Assembly (NCBI GenBank): GCA_017938695.1
Contig: JAGBBA010000075.1
Coordinates: 62,001-126,000, forward strand
Length of the DNA: 64,000 nucleotides
Direction of reading: 5' to 3'
Origin: Clostridia bacterium
GTDB lineage: Bacteria > Bacillota > Clostridia > Christensenellales > Aristaeellaceae
Shown here: one piece after another, positions 31,887 to 39,179 of the stretch
Layout of the letters: each line of letters opens with the position of its first letter
Numbering within the stretch: the first letter of the stretch is position 1
The notes under the pieces: model-generated
Told to the model about the DNA's origin: nothing
The model's input: the letters and a program-made list of their open reading frames with translations, nothing else
Databases searched by the model: none
Made by a program: the position numbers and the translations under genes

Positions 31887-32939
31887 TCACTTGCGGTTCA
31901 GCTTTTCGCCGCCGCACTTTTTCAGCTCCATCAGAATCTTGAAGGTCACTGCATCCTCAAAGGAGCGCAGGTCGAGCCCGGTCTGCCGCTGCACCTTGTC
32001 CAGGCGGTACACCAGCGTATTGCGGTGGATATACAGCTGCCGCGCCGTATCCGACAGGTTCAGATCCTTCTTGAAGAACATGTCGATGGTGTAGAGCATT
32101 TCCTCGTTGAACAGCCGCGCGGTTTTGCGGTTGAACAACAGGCTGTGGTAATACGCGCTGATGTCCTGGGGCAGTTCCATCAAAAAGCGTTCCAGGATCA
32201 GGCGGCTGAACACATAAATGCTGTCTTCCGGCTGGAAGATGCGGCCCACCTCGATGGCGCGCTTCGCCTCGTCATAGCTTTCCCGCAGTTCATCAATGGT
32301 ATGACGGCTGCGGCCGATGCCCACGGTCATCTGGTGCGCAGTTTCGCCCATCAGCGTTTCCTGCAGGGCCTGGGCGTACTGGGTCAGCTCTTCCAGGGTT
32401 TCGGTGTCGGTCATGTCCTTCACCAGGGCCACGGTGTGCCGGTCCATGTCGATCAGCACGTCCTTGTCCTGCATGGGGGTAATGTCCTGCAACAGCTCGA
32501 AGGCCCGCGCCTCCCCCGTCTGCACCATGTGAAACACCATCACGCAACGTTCCATGTTGCGGGGCAGCTGGTGCTCGTTGCTCAGTGCCTCCAGCTCCGC
32601 ACCCACCAGTTCGCCCCGCAGGGCACGGCGGTACACGTCAAAGCAGTTTTCGCTGTGATGCTCGCTGCTGCCCATGCTGGCCACCAGCGCACCGCCCAGG
32701 ATCAGCACATCCTTCGCCCCGGGCAGCTTGTCCGGGCACGAGAGGATCACCGCAGGCTGCTTCACCGGCAGGTACAGCATGCCGCCGATGGCCTGGGGCA
32801 CGCCCTCCGCCAGGTCACGCAGCGAAGCGCGCACCTCCTCGGGCAGATTGCCCCCGTGATCCTTATCAATCACACTGACCGGAATCGACAGCCGCGACAA
32901 CACCGCTTCCATCTGATCCAGCAAATGCTTGTCAACCAT
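31887..32939 (-). CDS. PucR/CdaR-family transcriptional regulator
   Basis: 350 residues. The C terminus has the PucR HTH (HTH_30): LNLSDTARQLYIHRNTLVYRLDKVQRQTGLDLRS. The central part is a GGDEF-like degenerate segment typical of CdaR (TVGIGRSRHTIDELRESYDEAKRAIEVG). The N-terminal ~150 residues look like a sensory region. Family members respond to purine degradation products, sugar diacids or nitrogen status; the inducer is unknown. It has its own TATAAT promoter and precedes the S41 protease gene, whose expression it may affect. Confidence 0.87.
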   Translation of the reverse strand: MVDKHLLDQMEAVLSRLSIPVSVIDKDHGGNLPEEVRASLRDLAEGVPQAIGGMLYLPVKQPAVILSCPDKLPGAKDVLILGGALVASMGSSEHHSENCFDVYRRALRGELVGAELEALSNEHQLPRNMERCVMVFHMVQTGEARAFELLQDITPMQDKDVLIDMDRHTVALVKDMTDTETLEELTQYAQALQETLMGETAHQMTVGIGRSRHTIDELRESYDEAKRAIEVGRIFQPEDSIYVFSRLILERFLMELPQDISAYYHSLLFNRKTARLFNEEMLYTIDMFFKKDLNLSDTARQLYIHRNTLVYRLDKVQRQTGLDLRSFEDAVTFKILMELKKCGGEKLNRK

Positions 32940-32983
32940 TCATACCGCTCCTTCCCAGAAGCCAAGCTTCATCATTATCACCC

Positions 32984-33011
32984 ATTATACCACACCCATC
33001 CCCACATTCAA
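32984..33011 (-). promoter_or_regulatory. Promoter of the PucR-type gene
   Basis: TTGAAT (33006-33011), 16-bp spacer, TATAAT (32984-32989) on the minus strand. Confidence 0.65.
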
Positions 33012-33059
33012 AGCGAAAACTTTCCGAAAATATTGAACATTTTGTGAAATCTGCCCAAA

Positions 33060-33151
33060 CCAGGGCCCTTCGGCCCTGGACCCATTCGGGGATAGCCATG
33101 GTACGCCAGCCAAGCCGGGGTCACGGCGCATAACGGATGCGCCGCGACGCG
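33060..33151 (+). repeat. Hairpin plus module B composite, locus 7
   Basis: CCAGGGCC-CTTC-GGCCCTGG, then ACCCATTCGGGGATAGCC..., then module B at 33117-33151 with CGCAT/ATGCG arms. The segment is nearly identical to 57581-57672 (about four substitutions in the 70-bp linker and module B). It lies ahead of a leftward gene, not after a stop codon. Confidence 0.85.
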
Positions 33152-33165
33152 AGAAAAGTAACGAA

Positions 33166-33210
33166 GGCTCCTTCCCCGAGGGAGCTGTCGCCGCAAGGCG
33201 ACTAAGGGAG
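33166..33210 (+). repeat. Module C: CTCCCT-type palindromic repeat
   Basis: GGCTCCTTCCCCGAGGGAGC followed by GTCGCC-GCAA-GGCGAC and TAAGGGAG. I have seen similar CTCCCTC / GTCGCC palindromic units in many gut Firmicutes genomes. The rest of the 32940-33302 gap holds the PucR promoter, locus 7 and a terminator; I see no gene in it. Confidence 0.7.
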
Positions 33211-33263
33211 TGTTTCTGCCGATTCCTTCAACTTGCCGCTTTTCTCGCACGTCCTCCACACCA

Positions 33264-33301
33264 AAACACGCAGCACCCCACGTCCGGAGTGCTGCGTGTT
33301 T
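33264..33301. terminator. Terminator of the metH-metAA operon
   Basis: AACACGCAGCAC / GTGCTGCGTGTT (33265-33276 and 33289-33300), a 12-bp stem; on the minus strand it is followed by TTTTGG directly after the metAA stop. Confidence 0.78.
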
Positions 33302-33302
33302 C

Positions 33303-34235
33303 TTAGTCTTTCCTGACCGTACCGATCTGCTTGAGGTCGTAGGGGGTGTCCTGGTAGACGAAGTAGTTCAGCCAGTTGCAGTACAGAAGGTTGGCACTGC
33401 TGCGCCAGGTGCACAGCGGCGACTGGGTATCATCGTCGTTAGGGAAATAGTTCACCGGGATATCCGGGGCGATACCGGCGTTTTTGTCGCGCAGGTATTC
33501 GCCCAACAGTGTCTCGGCGTCATACTCGCTGTGGCCGGTGATGAACACCTGGCTGCCACCCTTGTTGGACACGGCGTATACCCCGGCTTCCTCGCTTTCT
33601 GCCAGGATCTTCAAACCGGGAATGGCCAGGATATCCTCGCGGTCCACGGTGGTGTAGCGAGAGTGGGGTACCATGAAGGTATCGTCAAAGCCGCGGAACA
33701 GGATGGATCCCTTGTGGGTCACCCGGTGACGGTACACGCCGGAGAGCTTCTTGGGCAGGGGCTTCTTTTCGATGCCGTAGTGGTAATACAGTCCGGCCTG
33801 CGCGCCCCAGCAGATGTGGAAGGTGGAGAACACGTGGGTTTTCGACCACTCGAAGATCTCGCACAGCTCGTCCCAGTAGTCCACCTCTTCAAAGGGCATG
33901 CGCTCCACCGGCGCGCCGGTGATCACCATGCCGTCGAAGGTCTGATCCTTCACGCTGTCAAACGTCTGGTAGAAGTTGATCATGTGCTCTTCCGCCACGT
34001 TTTTCGATACATGGCTTTCCACCTTCAAAAGCACCAGCTCCACCTGCAGAGGCGTGTTGCCCAGCAGACGGGCCAGCTGGGTCTCCGTGGCGATCTTGGT
34101 GGGCATCAGGTTCAAAAGCAGAATGCGCAGCGGACGGATATCCTGCGTGGTGGCGCGCTTTTCTGTCATCACAAAGATGTTTTCGCTTTGCAGCGTTGCG
34201 GCGGCTGGCAGGTCGTTGGAGATCATAATAGGCAT
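33303..34235 (-). CDS. metAA: Homoserine O-acetyltransferase (MetA/HTS family)
   Basis: 310 residues, the usual length of the MetA family. Catalytic Cys is in HICWGAQAG (about 142), the His in TGHSEYD, and the Glu in [10 protein letters not shown] nearby. Residue 111 is Glu (GAPVE), the position reported to select acetyl-CoA (Glu) over succinyl-CoA (Gly); the product is therefore predicted to be O-acetylhomoserine. That agrees with the O-acetylhomoserine sulfhydrylase gene in the same cluster. It starts 2 nt after metH, last gene of the leftward methionine operon. Confidence 0.92.
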   Translation of the reverse strand: MPIMISNDLPAAATLQSENIFVMTEKRATTQDIRPLRILLLNLMPTKIATETQLARLLGNTPLQVELVLLKVESHVSKNVAEEHMINFYQTFDSVKDQTFDGMVITGAPVERMPFEEVDYWDELCEIFEWSKTHVFSTFHICWGAQAGLYYHYGIEKKPLPKKLSGVYRHRVTHKGSILFRGFDDTFMVPHSRYTTVDREDILAIPGLKILAESEEAGVYAVSNKGGSQVFITGHSEYDAETLLGEYLRDKNAGIAPDIPVNYFPNDDDTQSPLCTWRSSANLLYCNWLNYFVYQDTPYDLKQIGTVRKD

Positions 34236-34237
34236 GA

Positions 34238-36592
34238 TCAGTTACCTCCTAACAGGCGTCGGGCAGCCTCCACAGCGGCCCGGGCGTCTTTGGCATAGGC
34301 GTCCGCGCCCATGCGTGCGGCGTATTCCTCGGTCACCACGGCACCGCCCACCATGATAGACGGCGGATTCTCCAGTGCTTTCAGCTGGCGCACGGTTTCC
34401 TCCATGGCCGGGAGGGTGGTGGTCATCAGGGCGGACAGGCCCACCAGGCGGATGTTCTGTTCCTTCACCGCAGCCACGATGGTTTCCGGCGGCACGTCGC
34501 GCCCCAGGTCAATCACATCATAGCCGTAGTTCTCCATCACCGTTTTCACGATATTCTTGCCGATATCGTGGATGTCCCCCTGCACGGTGGCGATCACCAC
34601 GCGGTCCTTTTTCACCGGTGCACCGCCCTTTTCCGCCAGCGAGGTCTTGATCACCTCAAACACGCTCTGGGCCGCCTGAGCCGCACCCAGCAGCTGGGGC
34701 AGGAAGGCCTTGCCCTGCTCGTAGTCGATGCCCACCTTGTCCAGCGCAGGGATCAGGTGCCCCTCCACCAGCTGCAATTCGGTTTCCGCTTGCAGGGCCT
34801 CCTTGGCCAGCCTGGCGGCATCGCTGCGCAGGCCGCGGATGATGGCTTCATCCAGCGTGATGGTGCTGGCAACTGCCGCAGGCTTGGGAGCCGTGTCGCC
34901 TGCAAAGCGGTCTACATAGGCACGGCACTCGCCGTCCTGACCGGAAAGCACCCGGCAGGCTGCGATAGCGTCCATGATCTCCGTCTGATTGGGGTTCACA
35001 ATGGGCAGGGACAGGCCGCACTGAATGGCCCGGATCAGGAAGGTCTGGGTCATCAGCATGCGGTTGGGCAGGCCGAAGGAGATGTTGCTCACGCCCAGCA
35101 CGGTTTTCAGCTTCATCACGTCGGTCACGTACTGCACAGCCTTCAGGGTCTCCACCGCCTGATCCTGCTGGGCAGATACCGTCAGCGTCAGGCAGTCGAT
35201 CCACACATCGCTGGCCGGAATACCCATGCTCACCGCCCTGTCCAGGATGCGCTGCGCAATGGCGATGCGCTGCTCCGCGGTTTTGGGCAGACCGTTCTCG
35301 TCCAGGGTCAGGCCAACCACCGCCGCACCATATTTCTTCACGATGGGCAGGATGGCCGCCATGGACTTTTCCTCGCCGTTGACGGAGTTCACCGCCGCCT
35401 TGCCGTTGTACACGCGAAGGCCCGCTTCCAGCGCAGCCGGGTTGGTGGAATCCAGCTGCAGGGGCAGATCCACCGCGGCTTGCAGTTTCTTCACCACCCG
35501 GGGCAGCATGGTCACCTCGTCCACGCCGGGATAGCCCACGTTCACATCCAGGATGCTGGCACCCGCGTCCATCTGGGCGATGGCCACATCCACGATATAG
35601 TCCAGGTCGTTTTCCAGCAGGGCCTGCTGGAAACGCTTCTTGCCCGTGGGGTTGATACGCTCGCCGATCACATGCAGCCCGTCCAGTGTCAGGGCGTTGG
35701 TGGGCGTGCAGACAAAGCTCTTTTCTTCATAGGTGCGTGCGCCAGGCTGCATGTCCTTCACGGCCTCGTAAAGCGCGGCAATGTACTCGGGGTTCGTGCC
35801 GCAGCAGCCGCCCACGATGCTCACACCGGCGGCCACAGCATCCTTCATGGCCTGAGCAAACTCCGCCGGGGTCAGGTCGTAGTGGCCGTCCACCGGATCG
35901 GGCAGGCCCGCATTGGGCTTGGCGATCACTGGCAACCTGGTCTGGCTGCACAGCTCCTGCAAAATGGGCAAAAGCTGCTTGGGCCCCAGAGAGCAGTTCA
36001 GGCCGATGGCATCCGCGCCCAGGCCTTCCAGCGTCCGGGCCATGGAGGCCACGGTGCAGCCCGTGAAGGTACGGCCGTTCTCGTCAAAGGTCATGGTGAC
36101 GAACACCGGCAGCTTGGTTTGCTCCTTCACCGCCAGCAGCGCAGCCTTAGCCTCGTAGAGGTCGGTCATGGTCTCGATCACCGCCAGGTCGGCCCCGGCG
36201 GCTTCGCCAGCCTCCGCCACCTCGGTAAACAGGTCATACGCATCTTCAAAGGTCAGCGTGCCCATGGGCTCCAGCAATTCGCCCAGGGGGCCCATGTCCA
36301 CTGCCACCATGGCTTTGCTGCCCACGGCTTCCCGGGCGTTGCGCACAGCGGCAGCCACTACCTCCTGCACGGTGTGGCCGGTGCCTTCCAGCTTGCGGCG
36401 GTTCGCGCCGAAGGTGTTGGCATACACCACCTGGCTGCCAGCTGCCGCATAGGCCCCGTGGATGTCCCGTATCCATTCCGGGTGCTCCAGGTTCATCAGC
36501 TCCGGGTTTTCGCCCGGCTGCAGACCCTTGCGCTGCAGCATGGTGCCCATGGCACCATCAAGGAATATCAGTTTCTGGCGGTCAATCGTCAC
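34238..36592 (-). CDS. metH: Cobalamin-dependent methionine synthase without reactivation domain
   Basis: 784 residues. GTG 36592 is chosen as start (AAAAGGAGG upstream, reading [16 protein letters not shown]). Domains: homocysteine-binding barrel (about 1-300) with zinc Cys in LNCSLGP and GGCCGTNP; pterin/methyltetrahydrofolate domain (about 320-580; [26 protein letters not shown]); B12 cap and Rossmann domain with DIHDIGKN (His ligand to cobalt). E. coli MetH is ~1227 residues; the C-terminal SAM-binding reactivation domain is absent here and is supplied by the preceding gene, which overlaps by 11 nt. Confidence 0.94.
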   Translation of the reverse strand: MTIDRQKLIFLDGAMGTMLQRKGLQPGENPELMNLEHPEWIRDIHGAYAAAGSQVVYANTFGANRRKLEGTGHTVQEVVAAAVRNAREAVGSKAMVAVDMGPLGELLEPMGTLTFEDAYDLFTEVAEAGEAAGADLAVIETMTDLYEAKAALLAVKEQTKLPVFVTMTFDENGRTFTGCTVASMARTLEGLGADAIGLNCSLGPKQLLPILQELCSQTRLPVIAKPNAGLPDPVDGHYDLTPAEFAQAMKDAVAAGVSIVGGCCGTNPEYIAALYEAVKDMQPGARTYEEKSFVCTPTNALTLDGLHVIGERINPTGKKRFQQALLENDLDYIVDVAIAQMDAGASILDVNVGYPGVDEVTMLPRVVKKLQAAVDLPLQLDSTNPAALEAGLRVYNGKAAVNSVNGEEKSMAAILPIVKKYGAAVVGLTLDENGLPKTAEQRIAIAQRILDRAVSMGIPASDVWIDCLTLTVSAQQDQAVETLKAVQYVTDVMKLKTVLGVSNISFGLPNRMLMTQTFLIRAIQCGLSLPIVNPNQTEIMDAIAACRVLSGQDGECRAYVDRFAGDTAPKPAAVASTITLDEAIIRGLRSDAARLAKEALQAETELQLVEGHLIPALDKVGIDYEQGKAFLPQLLGAAQAAQSVFEVIKTSLAEKGGAPVKKDRVVIATVQGDIHDIGKNIVKTVMENYGYDVIDLGRDVPPETIVAAVKEQNIRLVGLSALMTTTLPAMEETVRQLKALENPPSIMVGGAVVTEEYAARMGADAYAKDARAAVEAARRLLGGN

Positions 36593-37235
36593 AGGAATGG
36601 CCTCCTTTTCGCAATTCGCATTTCTCCCGCAGCGCGCAGTAGGCGCAGCCGCGGATTCTGGCCCGCTGGGGCTCATCGGCCAAACCAATGATGGCCGTCA
36701 CACTTTTTTGTGGATTCATCAGCAGGCTCGGCGTCACATGCACTCCCAGCCTGCGCTGGGCGTCGGTCAGGCGGCAGATCACCGGCTGGATCTCCAGCGG
36801 CAGGTCGCCATATCCCGGGCTGAACCGGTCCGTCAGGTACATGCCGGGAAACCGCGCGGCGATCTCCTCCTGGGCCTGGTCGCAGCCTGCTTCCACCAGC
36901 GCACTGCCACACACATCCAGCATCACCGCCCGGGACATATCCCGAGCCTGCTCCATGCGCATGGCACTGTCAAAGGCACTGCCCAGCGTGCATACCAGCA
37001 GCACCGCACGATGGCACTGCGCCAGCATTTTCCCGGCGGATTTCCCCGGCAGAAGCAGCTGCACGTCGCTGAGCCACTCGCCCTCGCCTCTGTGCTCCAC
37101 CGCCGATACCCGGTAGATGTACCGTGGCCGGAAGCGTGCTTCAGCGTCCCGGGCCACCTGCTGCATGCGCTCGCGCAGCACATCGTCTGCGCCGGATGCG
37201 CCCAGGTAGCGCAACGCTTCGTTTACGTCGATCAT
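36582..37235 (-). CDS. Stand-alone methionine synthase reactivation-domain protein
   Basis: 217 residues from ATG 37235 (GGGGGGAGG 8 nt upstream). It resembles the MetH activation domain: RFSPGYGDLPLEIQP (the R-x3-GYgD SAM-binding motif), SLLMNPQKSVTAIIGLADEPQ, and a C-terminal GCAYCALREKCELRK Cys cluster typical of the clostridial stand-alone form. It would reductively methylate oxidised cob(II)alamin on MetH with S-adenosylmethionine. Its stop overlaps the start of metH. Confidence 0.88.
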   Translation of the reverse strand: MIDVNEALRYLGASGADDVLRERMQQVARDAEARFRPRYIYRVSAVEHRGEGEWLSDVQLLLPGKSAGKMLAQCHRAVLLVCTLGSAFDSAMRMEQARDMSRAVMLDVCGSALVEAGCDQAQEEIAARFPGMYLTDRFSPGYGDLPLEIQPVICRLTDAQRRLGVHVTPSLLMNPQKSVTAIIGLADEPQRARIRGCAYCALREKCELRKGGHSCDD

Positions 37236-37269
37236 CCCAGATGCCTCCCCCCCAGCGCAAATTACAACC

Positions 37270-37298
37270 ATTATACAGGACAGGGCCGCAAATGTACA
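37270..37298 (-). promoter_or_regulatory. Promoter of the leftward methionine operon
   Basis: TGTACA (37293-37298), 17-bp spacer, TATAAT (37270-37275) on the minus strand; transcript start near 37263. No S-box, T-box or other methionine leader is visible in the 160-bp divergent spacer. Confidence 0.65.
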
Positions 37299-37330
37299 GT
37301 TTCCCCGTTGTATTTCCTCTGTCCCCGGCG

Positions 37331-37359
37331 TTGACACCCCCTCCCGGCAATGGTATGAT
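37331..37359 (+). promoter_or_regulatory. Promoter of metY
   Basis: TTGACA (37331-37336), 17-bp spacer, TATGAT (37354-37359); start near 37366, 30 nt before the ATG. Confidence 0.8.
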
Positions 37360-37395
37360 GAATTCACCACTTCTCAAGGAAAGAAGGCGTTTTTC

Positions 37396-38679
37396 ATGCC
37401 CTACAAGTTTGAGACCCTGCAGCTGCACGCTGGCCAGGAGAATCCCGATCCTTCCACCGGTGCCCGTGCGGTGCCGATCTATGCCACCACTTCTTATGTG
37501 TTTCCCTCCGCCGCCAGTGCCACTGCGCGCTTTGATATGACGGAGCCCGGCAATATTTACTCCCGTATGGATAACCCCACCCAGTCCGTGTTTGAGGAGC
37601 GCATTGCTGCCCTGGAGGGCGGCGTGGCAGCCCTGGCTGTGGCCAGCGGCGCAGCGGCCATCGCCTATGTGATCCAGGCCCTGTGCCAAATGGGCGACCA
37701 TGTGGTGGCGCAGACCACCATCTACGGCGGCACCCATAACTTTCTGGCCCACACCATGCCCATGAGTGGCGTGACCACCACCTTTGTGGACACCCGCGAC
37801 CTGGCCGCGGTGGAGGCCGCCATCCAGCCCAATACCAAGTGCGTGTATCTTGAAACCCTGGGCAACCCTAATGCCGACGTGCCGGACATCGACGCAATTG
37901 CCGCCATTGCCCACAAGCACGGCCTGCCCCTGGTGATCGACAACACCTTCGGCACGCCCTACCTGCTGCGCCCCGTGGAGCACGGCGCGGATGTGATCAT
38001 CCATTCCGCCACCAAGTTCATTGGCGGCCACGGCACCACCCTGGGCGGCGTGATCGTGGACGGCGGCACCTACGACTGGAAGGCCACCGACCGCTTCCCC
38101 AACCTGTCCAAGCCCAACGACAGCTATCACGGCGTGTGCTTCGCCGATACCTTCGGCAAGGCTGCCCTGACGGCCTATATCCGCTCGGTGATCCTCCGCG
38201 ACACCGGCGCATGCATCAGCCCCTTTGCGGCCTGGCTCCTGCTTCTGGGCACCGAGACCCTTTCCCTGCGCATTGAGCGGCACATGTATAACGCCCAGCG
38301 CGTGGTGGATTTTCTCGCCGCCCATCCCAAGGTGGAGCACGTTAACCATCCCTCCCTGCCCGATCACCCCGACCACGCCCTGTTCCAGAAGTATTTCCCC
38401 AACGGCGGCGCGTCCATCTTCACCTTTGAGATCAAGGGCGGCGTCAAGGGTGCCCAGCAGTTTATCGACCACCTTCAGGTCTTCTCCCACCTGGCCAACG
38501 TGGCTGACGCCAAGTCCCTGGTCATCCACCCCGCCACCACCACCCACGGCCAGCTTAACGAGGCCGAAATGGCCGCCTGCGGCATCAAGCCCAGCACCAT
38601 CCGCCTCTCCATCGGCATCGAGCACATCGACGACATCCTCGCCGACATGGCCCAAGCATTCGAGTACGTGGAAGCGTGA
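37396..38679 (+). CDS. metY: O-acetylhomoserine sulfhydrylase
   Basis: 427 residues, the longer length typical of MetY rather than cystathionine gamma-synthase (~380). PLP lysine lies in HSATKFIGGHGTTLGG; other signatures are YSRMDNPTQSVFEERIAALEGG, ASGAAAIAY and DNTFGTPYLLRP. It makes homocysteine from O-acetylhomoserine and sulfide, feeding MetH. Divergent from the metH operon. A hairpin array begins at the base after its TGA. Confidence 0.93.
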   Translation: MPYKFETLQLHAGQENPDPSTGARAVPIYATTSYVFPSAASATARFDMTEPGNIYSRMDNPTQSVFEERIAALEGGVAALAVASGAAAIAYVIQALCQMGDHVVAQTTIYGGTHNFLAHTMPMSGVTTTFVDTRDLAAVEAAIQPNTKCVYLETLGNPNADVPDIDAIAAIAHKHGLPLVIDNTFGTPYLLRPVEHGADVIIHSATKFIGGHGTTLGGVIVDGGTYDWKATDRFPNLSKPNDSYHGVCFADTFGKAALTAYIRSVILRDTGACISPFAAWLLLLGTETLSLRIERHMYNAQRVVDFLAAHPKVEHVNHPSLPDHPDHALFQKYFPNGGASIFTFEIKGGVKGAQQFIDHLQVFSHLANVADAKSLVIHPATTTHGQLNEAEMAACGIKPSTIRLSIGIEHIDDILADMAQAFEYVEA

Positions 38680-38850
38680 CCAAAGGGCTCTGCCCTTTGG
38701 AAACCCGCTTAAGGGCTCTGCCCTTAAGAATCCCGCGAAGGGCCGTTCGGCCCTTTCGAAACCCACTTTGCGAAAGCAGAGTGGGTTTTCTCTTTGTTGG
38801 GGTCACGGCGCAGGGTCTTCGACCCGTTTCATTCGGATGCGCCGCGACGC
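38680..38850 (+). repeat. Hairpin array A plus interrupted module B, locus 8
   Basis: Begins at the base after the metY stop: CCAAAGGG-CTCTG-CCCTTTGG then AAACCCG; CTTAAGGG-CTCTG-CCCTTAAG then AATCCCG; terminal CGAAGGGCC-GTTC-GGCCCTTTCG then AAACCC (to 38763). Module B spans 38799-38850 but its loop carries about 17 extra bases (GGGTCTTCGACCC, another small hairpin). Confidence 0.88.
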
Positions 38851-39140
38851 AGTGCAAGCAGCGTCTTGGCTCCCCTTGGGGGTGAGCGATGCGAGCGTCG
38901 CCAGTGGCGACAAAGAGCGAGCTGAGCGAATCAACCGAAACGAGCAATCGAGCGTCAGCGAGAGTGCGATGATTGAGGTTGCGGATAGCGGTCGCCACAG
39001 GCGGCTGAGAGGGGCAGCCTCCCTTGTGCAAAGGGAGGTGGCAGACACTTGCGGCTGCCGGAGGGATTGCCTGCCGTTTGCCCCGGCCCACACTCTCAAT
39101 TCCGAATTCCGCATTCCGCATTCCGCATTTTTCTGCAGGC
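38851..39140 (+). repeat. Non-coding spacer with module C and ATTCCGC tandem repeat
   Basis: After locus 8 there are about 330 nt without a supported gene. 39010-39070 is a module C element (CCTCCCTT-GTGC-AAAGGGAGG, a GGCAG/CTGCC arm pair, GGAGGGATT). 39098-39130 repeats ATTCCG/ATTCCGC units. 38870-39000 is rich in GAGCGA-type words but shows no ORF with a ribosome binding site. Confidence 0.6.
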
Positions 39141-39141
39141 A

Positions 39142-39169
39142 AAAAAGCGACGGCTTCCCGTCGCTTTTT
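39142..39169. terminator. Bidirectional terminator
   Basis: AAAAAGCGACGG, CTTC loop, CCGTCGCTTTTT: 12-bp perfect stem with A/T ends that serve both strands. Ends the leftward zinc-ribbon/TPR gene. Confidence 0.88.
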
Positions 39170-39179
39170 GCTTGCATTC

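Noticed and set aside
33060-33210. Insertion sequence or transposon end
   Set aside because: No transposase ORF, terminal inverted repeats or target duplication could be found around any of the repeat loci.
37236-37395. S-box (SAM-I) riboswitch in the divergent methionine spacer
   Set aside because: The 160 bp are filled by two promoters and short leaders, and no S-box core sequences are present.
38680-38763. Hairpin arrays as ordinary rho-independent terminators
   Set aside because: They lack U-runs after the stems, and several loci (3, 6) have a separate true terminator just beyond.
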